This document shows, piece by piece, positions 1 through 7,782 of a stretch of 64,000 nt of DNA. Both the position numbers and the translations under genes were made by a program. Every line of letters starts with the position of its first letter. Position 1 is the stretch's first letter. Origin of the DNA: JAJYSO01 sp964579505 (GTDB lineage Bacteria > Bacteroidota > Bacteroidia > Flavobacteriales > Flavobacteriaceae); NCBI GenBank assembly GCA_964579505.1, contig CAZOGC010000003.1, forward strand, positions 124,001 to 188,000, written 5' to 3'. Below the pieces are notes generated by a model. It saw nothing but the letters and a program-made list of their open reading frames with translations, was not told the origin of the DNA and did no database searches.

Positions 1-223
1 GCCGGTAAAACTGAAAAAGGGGAAATGTGATGTTCAAATAATAGAGAATGGCAGTACAATAAAGCAGTATGTTGTACTTGGTGATTTTACAACAGATTGG
101 AATAATATGACAGCTGTGAGAGTTCAACTCGAAATAATGCCACAAGATACAATGCTGACTTTACGTCTTGAAAAAATAAACGGGGAATGGCAAATAACCG
201 CTTATAATATTCAAGGAGGTTAA
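1..223 (+). CDS. Exported immunity protein, C-terminal part (cut by window edge)
   Basis: Codons from base 2 onwards encode the last 73 or so residues of the same protein that is complete at 7214-7633, ending ...ITAYNIQGG and a TAA stop. The identity shows that another copy of the first toxin's immunity gene lies across the left window edge, so the tandem array probably continues upstream with a further copy of that toxin gene. The function is inferred only from its place directly after a toxin gene in the complete copy. Confidence 0.85.
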   Translation, partial: PVKLKKGKCDVQIIENGSTIKQYVVLGDFTTDWNNMTAVRVQLEIMPQDTMLTLRLEKINGEWQITAYNIQGG

Positions 224-314
224 TTGCGTGGTATACTGTCATCCTCTAACCAACAAGAGTAAATCATTATCTTCCCTCGACCTTCCTAATAAAAAACGAT
301 TTTTTTTAGTTTAG

Positions 315-371
315 AGGTTTGTAAAAATCTTAGAGTTTACAAGCCTAGGAAATCATCCGGGGCTTTTTTCA
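315..371 (+). terminator. Hairpin and T-run after immunity gene
   Basis: An 11-bp inverted repeat with one mismatch (315-325 and 336-346) is followed by AAGCC (341-345) which can pair with GGCTT at 361-365 just before a T-run. It could end transcription of the immunity gene and of the repressor gene from the other side. The stretch CGGGGCTTTTTTCA at 358-371 recurs at 6309-6322. Confidence 0.5.
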
Positions 372-372
372 T

Positions 373-699
373 TTACATAATACTCTGCAATTTAGTCTGT
401 TTAAGAAACGAATCGAGTAGTTCCATTACCACGTTTCTTTTATCTTCCGGGAGTTTTTGGATGTCGGTTATTTTCTTTAGCAAATCCTTTTCCAACACGG
501 TATCGGTGTTGCCAACGAGATAATCCAAAGATACATCCAGCACATCAGCTATTTTGGTTGCAATCTCAATAGAGGGTTTAATCTCGTTACGCTCGTATCT
601 TCCAATGGTAACGGCAATCGTTCCCACTTCCTTGGCTAACTCACTTTGAGAAAGCTTTTTCTTTTTTCGGGCAACAGCCACATTTTCACCAAAACTCAT
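373..699 (-). CDS. Xre/HTH_3 family transcriptional repressor
   Basis: A 108-residue protein with a Cro/CI-type helix-turn-helix at about residues 5-60 (SQSELAKEVG...VTIGRYERNE...KPSIEIATKIADVLDVSLDYLVG), followed by a helical tail that may mediate dimerisation. It is transcribed away from the primase-ATPase-recombinase operon. Two ATCGGAAA direct repeats overlap the opposing promoter, so it probably represses both itself and the operon, like a phage or plasmid immunity repressor. An identical copy lies at 7783-8109. Family assignment is clear; the operator and targets are inferred. Confidence 0.93.
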   Translation of the reverse strand: MSFGENVAVARKKKKLSQSELAKEVGTIAVTIGRYERNEIKPSIEIATKIADVLDVSLDYLVGNTDTVLEKDLLKKITDIQKLPEDKRNVVMELLDSFLKQTKLQSIM

Positions 700-741
700 A
701 TCGTAAACGCTTTATTAGAAGCACTAAAAGTAATGCTTTAG

Positions 742-771
742 CAAAAATACAACACTTATTTGCTATATCAA
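742..771 (-). promoter_or_regulatory. Promoter of the Xre repressor gene
   Basis: Read on the minus strand, a TTG (769-771) is followed after 19 nt by TATTTTTG (742-749), matching the Bacteroidota TTG/TAnnTTTG promoter. It points to the repressor ATG at 699 with a leader of about 35 nt. Confidence 0.7.
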
Positions 772-783
772 AATCGCAAAAGC

Positions 784-823
784 TTGTTTGTTTAAATCGG
801 AAATGCTACTTTTGTATCGGAAA
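784..823 (+). promoter_or_regulatory. Promoter of primase operon with paired operator repeats
   Basis: TTG (784-786), 20 nt, TACTTTTG (807-814) matches the Bacteroidota promoter consensus and lies about 40 nt before the primase ATG at 857. ATCGGAAA occurs at 796-803 and 816-823, 20 bp apart and flanking the -7 box. This spacing of about two helical turns is what a dimeric repressor would use, so these are candidate operators for the divergent Xre protein. Confidence 0.65.
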
Positions 824-856
824 CGATAGATAAACTTTTTTCAAAATTTTTTTGCA

Positions 857-2254
857 ATGGAGATACAAGAGATAAAAAACAGGCTCACATTAGCCCAAGT
901 CCTGCACTACTACCACCTAAAACCCGATAAGCAACTGCGGTTAAACTGTCCTTTTCATAACGACAAAACCCCGAGTATGCAAGTGTATTACAAAACGCAT
1001 ACGGCTTATTGTTTTTCGAGCAACTGCAAAACCCACGGCAAAAGCTTGGATGTCATCGACTTTATAATGCACAAGGAGAATTTAACGAAAAGGGAAGCGA
1101 TTTTAAAAGCCCAATCAATGATTAGTGGTGCGACCACACCGACAAAACCACCAACGGAAGAACCGGCAAGAAAAGTTTATGCCGAGCCAAGCCGAAGAAC
1201 GGTGCTTACTCAATTATTTACCTACTTCAAAAATGCCATACACAACAGCAAACCTGCACAGGAGTATCTACAAAGTAGATGTTTGGATTTTACGAAAACG
1301 GAAGTGGGTTACAATAGCGGTCAGTTCCATCACGGATCCCGGCGAGACAAGCAATTAATACAATCCTGCATAAAGCTGGGCCTGCTCTTGGACTTGGGAA
1401 CGAAAAGCAGAACGGGAAATCCGGCCTACAAGCCTTTTGGGAAATGGGGTATCGTGTTTGCCCTGCGGAACAAAAGTAATGAAATCGTATCGCTTTACTT
1501 CCGCAGTACATTGGGCAAAAAAGAGCAACGACATTTTTATTTACGGAACAGACAAGGTTTATATCCAAAATATCCGTCTGCGGCGACTCGCCGCCTGATA
1601 TTGACCGAAAGTATCATTGATGCAGCTTCACTATTGGAGCAGGAAAAAATCAAGGCTCATTATGAGGTACTGGCACTCTTTGGCACAAACGGATTTACAG
1701 ATGAACACACGGAGGCCGTGAGCCAATTAAAGGAACTTGAAGAGATTATATTTTTCTTAGATGGCGATGATGCAGGAAATAAAGCGGTAGAAAAATATGC
1801 CCCAATGTTGAAGGCACTGAAATCCCGACCACATTCGGGACTCAAAGCAGATTATCCAAGCGTTACCATATCAAACGTGCAAGTACCCGAAAACGAAGAT
1901 GTAAACAGCTTATTGCAAGGTCATAGTGGGGATATTTTACACCACTTGGTCAATACCCGGAAAGAATACGACTTTTTATTTTCAAGCGGTGAGCCACCGC
2001 AGGCAGATATTTTTCTTTCAACTGAAGAAAAAACAACTGAAGAAATCCCAGTTGAAAATAAAAAAGCTGAAGCAGTAAAAACCCGCCTGACGGACGGGCA
2101 GGCAGGACTGGACACCAACGTTTCGACAGGGCTCAACGCAAGCAATCCTTACAATCTGAAATACCGAGGCAACGCAGCACAATACCAAATCAAAGGCTTT
2201 AAAGTAGAGCAGTTGGACAGCTTAAAAATCACACTTCAAATTACAATCCAATGA
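857..2254 (+). CDS. CHC2 zinc-finger/TOPRIM primase-like protein of mobile module
   Basis: A 465-residue DnaG-like protein. The N-terminal zinc finger is visible as C31-P-F-H34 with C52 and C57, followed by the DVIDFIM motif typical of CHC2 fingers. A TOPRIM fold follows near residues 240-310, with LILTESIIDA (the acidic Glu) and FFLDGDDAGNKA (the DxD). The last 100 or so residues are low in recognisable motifs. Such primases prime replication of plasmids, phages and integrative elements. Its stop codon overlaps the start of the downstream ATPase (ATGA), so the two are probably translationally coupled and work together. An identical copy is at 8267-9664. The start has a promoter placed about 40 nt upstream. 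Confidence 0.9.
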   Translation: MEIQEIKNRLTLAQVLHYYHLKPDKQLRLNCPFHNDKTPSMQVYYKTHTAYCFSSNCKTHGKSLDVIDFIMHKENLTKREAILKAQSMISGATTPTKPPTEEPARKVYAEPSRRTVLTQLFTYFKNAIHNSKPAQEYLQSRCLDFTKTEVGYNSGQFHHGSRRDKQLIQSCIKLGLLLDLGTKSRTGNPAYKPFGKWGIVFALRNKSNEIVSLYFRSTLGKKEQRHFYLRNRQGLYPKYPSAATRRLILTESIIDAASLLEQEKIKAHYEVLALFGTNGFTDEHTEAVSQLKELEEIIFFLDGDDAGNKAVEKYAPMLKALKSRPHSGLKADYPSVTISNVQVPENEDVNSLLQGHSGDILHHLVNTRKEYDFLFSSGEPPQADIFLSTEEKTTEEIPVENKKAEAVKTRLTDGQAGLDTNVSTGLNASNPYNLKYRGNAAQYQIKGFKVEQLDSLKITLQITIQ

Positions 2255-3609
2255 ACACAATCACATTAAAATTAGACCTTTACGAGTTTAACCAAGTAGA
2301 AAAGACGTGTAAAACAGTAGCCGAAAAACTGGGCTTGCAAAAGGATAAAGTAGAAGCCGATTTAATGCAGCTTACAAGCCTATTGGAATTTTACAGGGAA
2401 AAAGAATTGCACAACAATAAAGGAAATAATAAACAGACGGTTACCGTCCCGACAGCCACAGCCACCAAGTGCATAGAGTTTTTGAAACAAGAAAAATTAA
2501 TTAATAGAATAAACGAATTGATAGGAAAATCAGGAATAGTAGGCGAAGAAACCAACCGTATTTTGCTCTTTGTTATTGCATCGAGTTACAAAATGAACGA
2601 AACACTTCACGCCCTAATACAAGGCAGTTCCGGAAGCGGAAAAACAAGACTGTTAAAAGTTATCAGCCAAATGATGCCGGATGAAGATGTAAAGCGATAT
2701 ACAAGGGTTACGGACAATAGTTTTTACAATCAGGACGAATATTTTTTTGTGAACAAATTGATATGCTTTGAAGATTTAGACGGACTGAAAGAAGAAGCCT
2801 TGTTGGCGGTAAGGGAATTACAATCCAACGAAATCCTGCGTACGTCCACCAGTTTAAAAGACAAGAACGGAAGCATCACCGGAGGCGAGCGCATCGTAAG
2901 AGGCCCGATAGCTTCGCTATCCTGCACCACCAAAGGCGAAATGTACGAGGACAACATCAGCAGGAGTTTTTTAATAGCAGTGGATGAAAGCAGGGAACAG
3001 ACTTTAAAAGTCATCCAGTACCAAAACCAAAAAGCATCGGGCATCATCGACAAGGAAGAAGCCAAAAAGATAACGAGCTTCGTCCGGAACTGCATCAGAT
3101 TGTTACAGCCGTATGAAGTGGTCAATCCCTATGCCACCAAAATAAAGCTCCCCGAAACAGCCCATAAAATAAGACGGCTGAACGAACTCTATCAAAGTTT
3201 TGTGCGGCAAATAACCTTACTGAACCAATACCAACGAAAACGAGACAAACAAGGAAGATTGATTACAGAGAAAGCAGATTTACAAATGGCTTGTGATATT
3301 CTTTTTGAAAGCATTGTACTGAAAGTGGATGAACTGGACGGCAGTTTAAGACAGTTTTTTGAGCGACTGAAAAGCTATTTAAAAGAGCAAAATCAAGAGT
3401 TCACACAACGAGAAATCCGCCAAGAATTAAACATCAGCAAAGCCCAATGCAGTAGAAATATCGGGCGGTTGCAGTCAATGGAGTATATCACAAGTAAATA
3501 CTCAAACAATTTAAGGCGGGTAAGTTATAAGGTAGATTATTGGGATAATTACGCTAAAATCAGAGCCAAAATAAAGGACGATTTAACCAATCAAATAGAA
3601 GCATTATAG
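2251..3609 (+). CDS. AAA-type ATPase, probable replication/mobilisation helicase-like protein
   Basis: A 452-residue protein with a clear Walker A (GSSGSGKT, about residues 125-132) and Walker B (LICFEDLDG, about 170-178), and an arginine-rich sensor region after it. The C-terminal 60 residues (REIRQELNISKAQCSRNIGRLQ) look like a winged-helix DNA-binding domain. It overlaps the primase gene by 4 bases. The pairing of a CHC2/TOPRIM protein with a P-loop ATPase resembles primase-helicase loaders of mobile elements. It could open DNA at the adjacent repeat cluster that begins at its own stop codon. The exact role is inferred; the ATPase motifs are seen. An identical copy is at 9661-11019. Confidence 0.83.
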   Translation: MNTITLKLDLYEFNQVEKTCKTVAEKLGLQKDKVEADLMQLTSLLEFYREKELHNNKGNNKQTVTVPTATATKCIEFLKQEKLINRINELIGKSGIVGEETNRILLFVIASSYKMNETLHALIQGSSGSGKTRLLKVISQMMPDEDVKRYTRVTDNSFYNQDEYFFVNKLICFEDLDGLKEEALLAVRELQSNEILRTSTSLKDKNGSITGGERIVRGPIASLSCTTKGEMYEDNISRSFLIAVDESREQTLKVIQYQNQKASGIIDKEEAKKITSFVRNCIRLLQPYEVVNPYATKIKLPETAHKIRRLNELYQSFVRQITLLNQYQRKRDKQGRLITEKADLQMACDILFESIVLKVDELDGSLRQFFERLKSYLKEQNQEFTQREIRQELNISKAQCSRNIGRLQSMEYITSKYSNNLRRVSYKVDYWDNYAKIRAKIKDDLTNQIEAL

Positions 3610-3688
3610 GAACAATAAGGAACGATTATGGAACAATTTAAAATGATTAATATCAGTAGTTTAAGTAATGAAATAGCCTTATTGTTCC
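3609..3688. repeat. Iteron-like GGAACRAT repeats and 12-bp inverted repeat
   Basis: GGAACAAT (3609), GGAACGAT (3619) and GGAACAAT (3630) form three direct repeats spaced 10-11 bp, one helical turn. GGAACAATAAGG (3609-3620) is also perfectly inverted at 3677-3688. The cluster fills the gap between the ATPase and recombinase genes. It looks like a protein-binding array, either origin iterons or recombinase/accessory-factor sites. The second copy is at 11019-11098. Confidence 0.7.
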
Positions 3689-3781
3689 CTGTTTCATCAG
3701 GTGTATGTGTGTATCAAAGGAGCAAATCATCATAGCTCAATATTTAAGCGCCGATTATCGGCTTCCACAAAGTATAGGTGT

Positions 3782-4723
3782 ATGGGCAGACCGAAAAACA
3801 TCGTAGTCATAAACGAAGATTACAGAAACTTAGCAGAACAGTTTTACAAATACCTTTTAAGACTGGGCTACAATCCCAAGACCAGTAAATCAAGATACCA
3901 TTATTTATGCGAGTTCCTGCACTGGTTAGAGCAAAAAGGATTGTTGGGAATTACTCAAATCACAGCTTTAGAAGTTACAAACTATTACCAATACATCAGT
4001 GAAAGACCGAGCAAAAAAGATGGAGGAATATTAAACCAAAAAACCACGCATAGCCATATGCGGATAATCCGGGACCTTTTTATAATGCTACAAAACGAGG
4101 GTAGAGTAAATAGTAATCCCTGCAGTACCTTAAAGTTCCCATACCCAAAAGCAAGAGAAGAAAGAATCGTTTTAGACCGGGAAGAAACCCAGCAACTGTA
4201 CAAAGCAACTGAAACCGCCCGGGAACGAGCCATTTTAAGTTTAGCCTATGGATGTGGGTTAAGAGTTGGAGAGCTTGTAAGCTGCAATATTGAAGACATC
4301 AGACTACGAGAAAAAATCATCATCATCCCAAAAGGAAAAGGAAACAAAAGACGAGTTGTACCCCTATCAAACGGAGTAGTCAAAGACTTGGCAGATTACT
4401 ATTACAACGAAAGAGAGAACCTAACCAAAGGACGGGATTACAACCCAAAAGAAAGTGCTTTTATGTTGCACGGCAGAGGCGGAAGAATGCAAAAATGGAC
4501 ATACAACAAGGTTTTAAAACAACTCATCGACAAAACCGAAAATGAACAGTTGAAAGAAAAACAAATCAGCATCCACAATTTACGACACTCAATCGCAACA
4601 CATCTTTTAGAACAAGGAATACCGGTAGAACAAGTAAGATTATTTTTAGGACACTCACAACTGGAAACCACCCAAATTTATACGCATATCAATCAAAAGC
4701 AATTGGATGATTTAATCACTTAA
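3782..4723 (+). CDS. Tyrosine recombinase/integrase, catalytically complete
   Basis: XerC/D-like site-specific recombinase. Taking the ATG at 3782 as the start gives 313 residues beginning MGRPKN; an ATG at 3701 in the same frame would add 27 residues that look non-homologous. The N-terminal SAM-like core-binding domain covers about residues 10-110. The catalytic domain shows R161 (GCGLRVGEL), a Lys near 184-186 (KGKGNKRR), H265 and R268 (HNLRHS), H291 (FLGHSQLETT) and the nucleophile Y300 (IYTH), so all six catalytic positions are present. It is followed 29 bases later by a second recombinase-like gene. It is likely to move or resolve the surrounding module. An identical copy is at 11192-12133. 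Confidence 0.92.
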   Translation: MGRPKNIVVINEDYRNLAEQFYKYLLRLGYNPKTSKSRYHYLCEFLHWLEQKGLLGITQITALEVTNYYQYISERPSKKDGGILNQKTTHSHMRIIRDLFIMLQNEGRVNSNPCSTLKFPYPKAREERIVLDREETQQLYKATETARERAILSLAYGCGLRVGELVSCNIEDIRLREKIIIIPKGKGNKRRVVPLSNGVVKDLADYYYNERENLTKGRDYNPKESAFMLHGRGGRMQKWTYNKVLKQLIDKTENEQLKEKQISIHNLRHSIATHLLEQGIPVEQVRLFLGHSQLETTQIYTHINQKQLDDLIT

Positions 4724-4752
4724 TTTTTTCTTTCAACTGAAACCAAAAGGAT

Positions 4753-5625
4753 ATGGAATTACGAGATTATTTAGAACAGGAATACAGCAAAACAAGCATA
4801 AGCGGATATGAAAATATGATAAACCGCTTTTTATTGACCGTTGGAAATAGAGCGGAAAAAGCCAGCTATACGGACGTTTTAGATTACATCGGATTATTGA
4901 GAGAACAAGGCTTGCACCCAAAGAGCTTGCGTAACAATTTGTTTGCCATAAAGATTTACTACCGTTATTTAGTGGCCATAGGAAAGCGAAAAGACCACCC
5001 TTGCCAGTATCTGTATCTGAAAGACCAAATCAACCGACAAATCCAAGTAGAAAGCCTTTACCCCAAAGAAATACTGCAAGAACTCTACGACAACTGGAAA
5101 AGCAAAAATCCGGAACATCAAACCCGGGACAAAATCATCATTAGTTTACTCATCTACCAAGCATTAACAGTTTTAGAAATCAGCCAACTAAAAGTAAGCG
5201 ACATCAGCCTTGAAAACGGTACAATCAACATCAAAGCAAACGTAAAGAACAAAGGCAGAAAACTAAGCCTAAAACCCAATCAAATATTACTGTTCCACAA
5301 TTACCAAAAACACGACTGGAAATATTACTGGAGAAAACAGAAGCCAAGCAAACGAACCGATTATTTTTTAATGAACGAACAAGGATTACAGCTTTGGCAA
5401 GGCGGAATAAACCGAATGATAAACCAATACCGGGACAAGCAAAACAAGTTAATCCCACTCAAAATAAGACAGTCCGTAATTGCCCATTTACTCAAAGAAA
5501 ATAACGACATCCGAATCGTACAGGAATTTGCAGGACACCGCAGAACAGCAAGTACCGAAGCCTACAAACAAACCGGATTAGAGGAACTGAAATCAGCCAT
5601 CGAAAGACTACATCCCCTTCAATAA
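4753..5625 (+). CDS. Degenerate tyrosine recombinase partner protein
   Basis: A 290-residue protein with the overall layout of a tyrosine recombinase: core-binding domain in the first 90 residues and a catalytic-like domain after residue 105. The first catalytic arginine is replaced by Thr (ALTVLEIS, T139) and the HxxR histidine by Leu (L236, R239 kept). H262 (GHRR) and Y271 (EAYK) remain. It therefore looks unable to catalyse strand exchange alone and may be a DNA-binding or architectural partner of the intact recombinase directly upstream. Paired tyrosine recombinases are known in Tn554-like and RIT elements. The identical copy is at 12163-13035, so the substitutions are not a recent decay of one copy. 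Confidence 0.85.
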   Translation: MELRDYLEQEYSKTSISGYENMINRFLLTVGNRAEKASYTDVLDYIGLLREQGLHPKSLRNNLFAIKIYYRYLVAIGKRKDHPCQYLYLKDQINRQIQVESLYPKEILQELYDNWKSKNPEHQTRDKIIISLLIYQALTVLEISQLKVSDISLENGTINIKANVKNKGRKLSLKPNQILLFHNYQKHDWKYYWRKQKPSKRTDYFLMNEQGLQLWQGGINRMINQYRDKQNKLIPLKIRQSVIAHLLKENNDIRIVQEFAGHRRTASTEAYKQTGLEELKSAIERLHPLQ

Positions 5626-5875
5626 AATAGGTAAAAAATAAATGCTTCTTTTTCTCGGGATGAATTTAATGACCCACCCTCTAGCGCTAAAAAGGCAGAA
5701 AAAAGGCTTTCCCCCTGCACGGCTGTTTTTCCGTCATAGTTTTTGTAGCCCACGCTATACAGCACATTGCTTTTTGCTTTTTAGCCCGTTTATTTTTTTC
5801 AATTGAAAAAAGCAAAAATCAAAGAGCTGCGCCACTGCACAAAAACAAAAACCTACGCCGGAAAAAACAGCCTGA

Positions 5876-6023
5876 GCTACTTCGCATAATTCCAGCTTGG
5901 CGCAATACGGGCAACCGTTACAAATCAAGGTTCGGTCTTTTAAGATAGTACATACAAATATCAACTTTACTACAATGAAAATCCGCACTGCGCCAAGCTG
6001 CCCGGGACATTATGCGAAATAGC
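5876..6023. repeat. Long interrupted inverted repeat, candidate att/ori site
   Basis: The left arm at 5876-5904 contains GCTACTTCGCATAAT and CAGCTTGGCGCA. The right arm at 5990-6023 reads as the reverse complement, with one base change in the first block (GCTATTTCGCATAAT) and 6-7 extra bases between the two blocks. The spacer is about 85 bp. The arms would fold into a bulged hairpin. Confidence 0.65.
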
Positions 6024-6245
6024 CCCAACGCTCAAAAGCCCTTTTCCTGCCTTTTTTCCAACGCTGCCCACCCTGAAAATGGTATCCCTTAAAAAAAAGA
6101 AGCATTTATTTTTTGGTTTATAGTTGGGGGCATCTTCCAAGCCCCCAAACCCCTTTGGATGCTCATTTTTTATAAAGCAAAACTCTACCGCACACAAGCC
6201 AACGCTTCGTTTTACTTTACAAAAAATCGAGCTTTGATACTTAAT

Positions 6246-6253
6246 TAACTTTG
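6246..6253 (+). promoter_or_regulatory. -7 promoter box before Rhs tip gene (copy A)
   Basis: TAACTTTG matches TAnnTTTG and lies about 115 bases before the ATG of the Rhs tip at 6369. No TTG at ideal spacing was seen, so strength is uncertain. The same box in copy B is at 13656-13663, so both toxin genes would share one promoter sequence carried by the repeat. Confidence 0.45.
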
Positions 6254-6368
6254 TACGGATTTTTTCTTTCATCTGAAAACCCTGAAAGAACTGAATTACA
6301 AATCCCTGCGGGGCTTTTTTCAATTGAAAATAAAAAAGTTCTGACAATTATTTTTAACTTTACACCCA

Positions 6369-7205
6369 ATGGGTTGCATCAAACTGGACATATTAAATCG
6401 AGAGTTTACAGGCTTAAAGGTCGTGTACAGAAATCCGAGTTCGGACAAAAAAAGCGCACAGAGGTTTTTAAGCGTTGACCCGTTGGTGGGGAAATATCCG
6501 GGCATCTCACCATATGTCGCCTTTAATAACAACCCAATATTTTATGTTGATCCAGACGGTAGGGAAAATATACCGGCTTTGATTTGGGCTTTACAAAATA
6601 TGGTCAATGAGGATATTCCATCCACATATAGTAATCCTTATTTTGCTGGTTCAGATAATAGGTGGGTTTACGATATAGGTACAGTACCTGATAGGGCTGT
6701 CTGTTATGAAAGCTGCTTTATAGCCTATATGAATTCTGGAAAAGATGTATTGCCTACTCTAAGAACAGGTTTTACAAACAGTAACAATGCTTTCAAAGGA
6801 CGTTCAACAAAAACAGGGGGTATGAATTGGTTTAAATCTGGTGACGGAACAAACAGGCAGTTTGTAACCGATATTAGTAAAGGAGAATTAGGAGATATTG
6901 CCTTTATGGGTGAAGTTGGAGATATGGAGGGTCACGCAGTACTATTGGCCAGTGAAATCACAAAAGGAACAATAGAAGTTGACGGAAAAGAAGTTCAAAC
7001 GATGTCCTTTTATGCATTGAGTACTTCATCTGATACTGACCCAGGCAGCTATGGAGGCCGAACATTTGAGTTTCAAAAAGTAGATGGGAAATGGCTGCTT
7101 AATGGTAATGGCTATGAATTTAGGGGCTTTGGACAGATGACAAATATTGAAGCAACAGATGAGCAGAGACAGCAGGCAACTGAACTGGTAGAAGAAATCA
7201 AATAG
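6369..7205 (+). CDS. Orphan Rhs tip with Cys/His papain-like toxin domain (toxin 1)
   Basis: A 278-residue protein with no signal peptide. Residues 1-35 (MGCIKLDILNREF...KVVYRNPSSDKKSAQRF) are the conserved start of Bacteroidota orphan Rhs tips, followed by the Rhs core motif LSVDPL...SPYVAFNNNPIFYVDPDG (about 36-69). The rest is a variable domain with C-Y-E-S-C-F and, about 125 residues later, EGHAVLLAS. A Cys then His in this order suits a papain-like or NlpC/P60-like amidase or peptidase, but I cannot name the family. It is followed 8 bases later by an exported immunity gene, which fits a toxin acting in the periplasm. The N-terminal part up to SVDPL is shared with the copy B toxin; the domain after it differs. 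Confidence 0.8.
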   Translation: MGCIKLDILNREFTGLKVVYRNPSSDKKSAQRFLSVDPLVGKYPGISPYVAFNNNPIFYVDPDGRENIPALIWALQNMVNEDIPSTYSNPYFAGSDNRWVYDIGTVPDRAVCYESCFIAYMNSGKDVLPTLRTGFTNSNNAFKGRSTKTGGMNWFKSGDGTNRQFVTDISKGELGDIAFMGEVGDMEGHAVLLASEITKGTIEVDGKEVQTMSFYALSTSSDTDPGSYGGRTFEFQKVDGKWLLNGNGYEFRGFGQMTNIEATDEQRQQATELVEEIK

Positions 7206-7213
7206 CAATAGCG

Positions 7214-7633
7214 ATGAAAACTCTTATTTTAATGCTTTTGACCGCCTGTTTTGGACAGCTTTTATATGCGCAAGGTTCTAAAGCAGAAGAAGCGAAATGG
7301 ACAGAAGTAGAGCGCGTACTCAATACAGTAATAAACAGTCCGCAATTCGATAGCGTTTATAACTCAAAAAAGGTCTATTTTGAAGCCAACGAACTTCTTA
7401 CTAAAGAAACGCCGGTAAAACTGAAAAAGGGGAAATGTGATGTTCAAATAATAGAGAATGGCAGTACAATAAAGCAGTATGTTGTACTTGGTGATTTTAC
7501 AACAGATTGGAATAATATGACAGCTGTGAGAGTTCAACTCGAAATAATGCCACAAGATACAATGCTGACTTTACGTCTTGAAAAAATAAACGGGGAATGG
7601 CAAATAACCGCTTATAATATTCAAGGAGGTTAA
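7214..7633 (+). CDS. Exported immunity protein for toxin 1
   Basis: A 139-residue protein with a cleavable signal peptide (MKTLILMLLTACFGQLLYAQ) and a small soluble domain with predicted beta strands (VQIIENGSTIKQYVVL, VRVQLEIM, LTLRLEKINGEWQITAYN). It follows the toxin gene by 8 bases. By position it is the cognate immunity protein, protecting in the periplasm. The 3' 223 bases lie in the repeated part, so the same gene end is present at bases 1-223. Function is inferred from context; the family is not recognised. Confidence 0.75.
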   Translation: MKTLILMLLTACFGQLLYAQGSKAEEAKWTEVERVLNTVINSPQFDSVYNSKKVYFEANELLTKETPVKLKKGKCDVQIIENGSTIKQYVVLGDFTTDWNNMTAVRVQLEIMPQDTMLTLRLEKINGEWQITAYNIQGG

Positions 7634-7724
7634 TTGCGTGGTATACTGTCATCCTCTAACCAACAAGAGTAAATCATTATCTTCCCTCGACCTTCCTAAT
7701 AAAAAACGATTTTTTTTAGTTTAG

Positions 7725-7781
7725 AGGTTTGTAAAAATCTTAGAGTTTACAAGCCTAGGAAATCATCCGGGGCTTTTTTCA
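7725..7781 (+). terminator. Hairpin and T-run after immunity gene (copy B)
   Basis: Identical to the structure at 315-371: an 11-bp inverted repeat and CGGGGCTTTTTTCA at 7768-7781, directly after the complete immunity gene. Confidence 0.5.
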
Positions 7782-7782
7782 T

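Larger units (their letters stand above)
5626..6368. other. Structured non-coding stretch after recombinases (copy A)
   Basis: No convincing gene. The stretch holds a perfect 18-bp palindrome (5794-5811, TTTTTTCAATTGAAAAAA), a long interrupted inverted repeat (5876-6023), a perfect 8-bp-stem hairpin TTGGGGGC/GCCCCCAA (6124-6148), a -7 promoter box (6246-6253) and a 14-bp palindrome (6317-6330). This density of secondary structure next to recombinase genes suggests an attachment, resolution or replication site. Copy B is at 13036-13778. Confidence 0.6.
1..6472. repeat. Tandem direct repeat, copy A (7410-bp period)
   Basis: Bases 1-6472 recur at 7411-13882. All encoded proteins are identical in the two copies and every line I compared matched. 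The right border is sharp: after base 6472 (AG of the Rhs-core serine codon) copy A reads CGTTGACCCG and copy B TGTAGACCCA. The left border lies outside the window. The repeat carries a repressor, primase, ATPase, two recombinases, a structured non-coding stretch and the start of an Rhs tip. Such perfect identity points to a very recent duplication or ongoing homogenisation. Confidence 0.97.

Noticed and set aside
3701..3781. Earlier ATG for the first recombinase
   Set aside because: The added 27 residues (MYVCIKGANHH...) do not resemble recombinase N-termini; MGRPKN at 3782 is a usual start.
5755..6347. Minus-strand open frames of 77 and 125 codons in the non-coding stretch (and their copies at 13165-13757)
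   Set aside because: They run through the inverted repeats and hairpins, have odd composition and no recognisable domain; the stretch reads better as structured DNA.
6251..6478. Alternative-frame open frame overlapping the Rhs tip start
   Set aside because: It shifts out of the conserved MGCIKL...SVDPL frame and continues only by chance.
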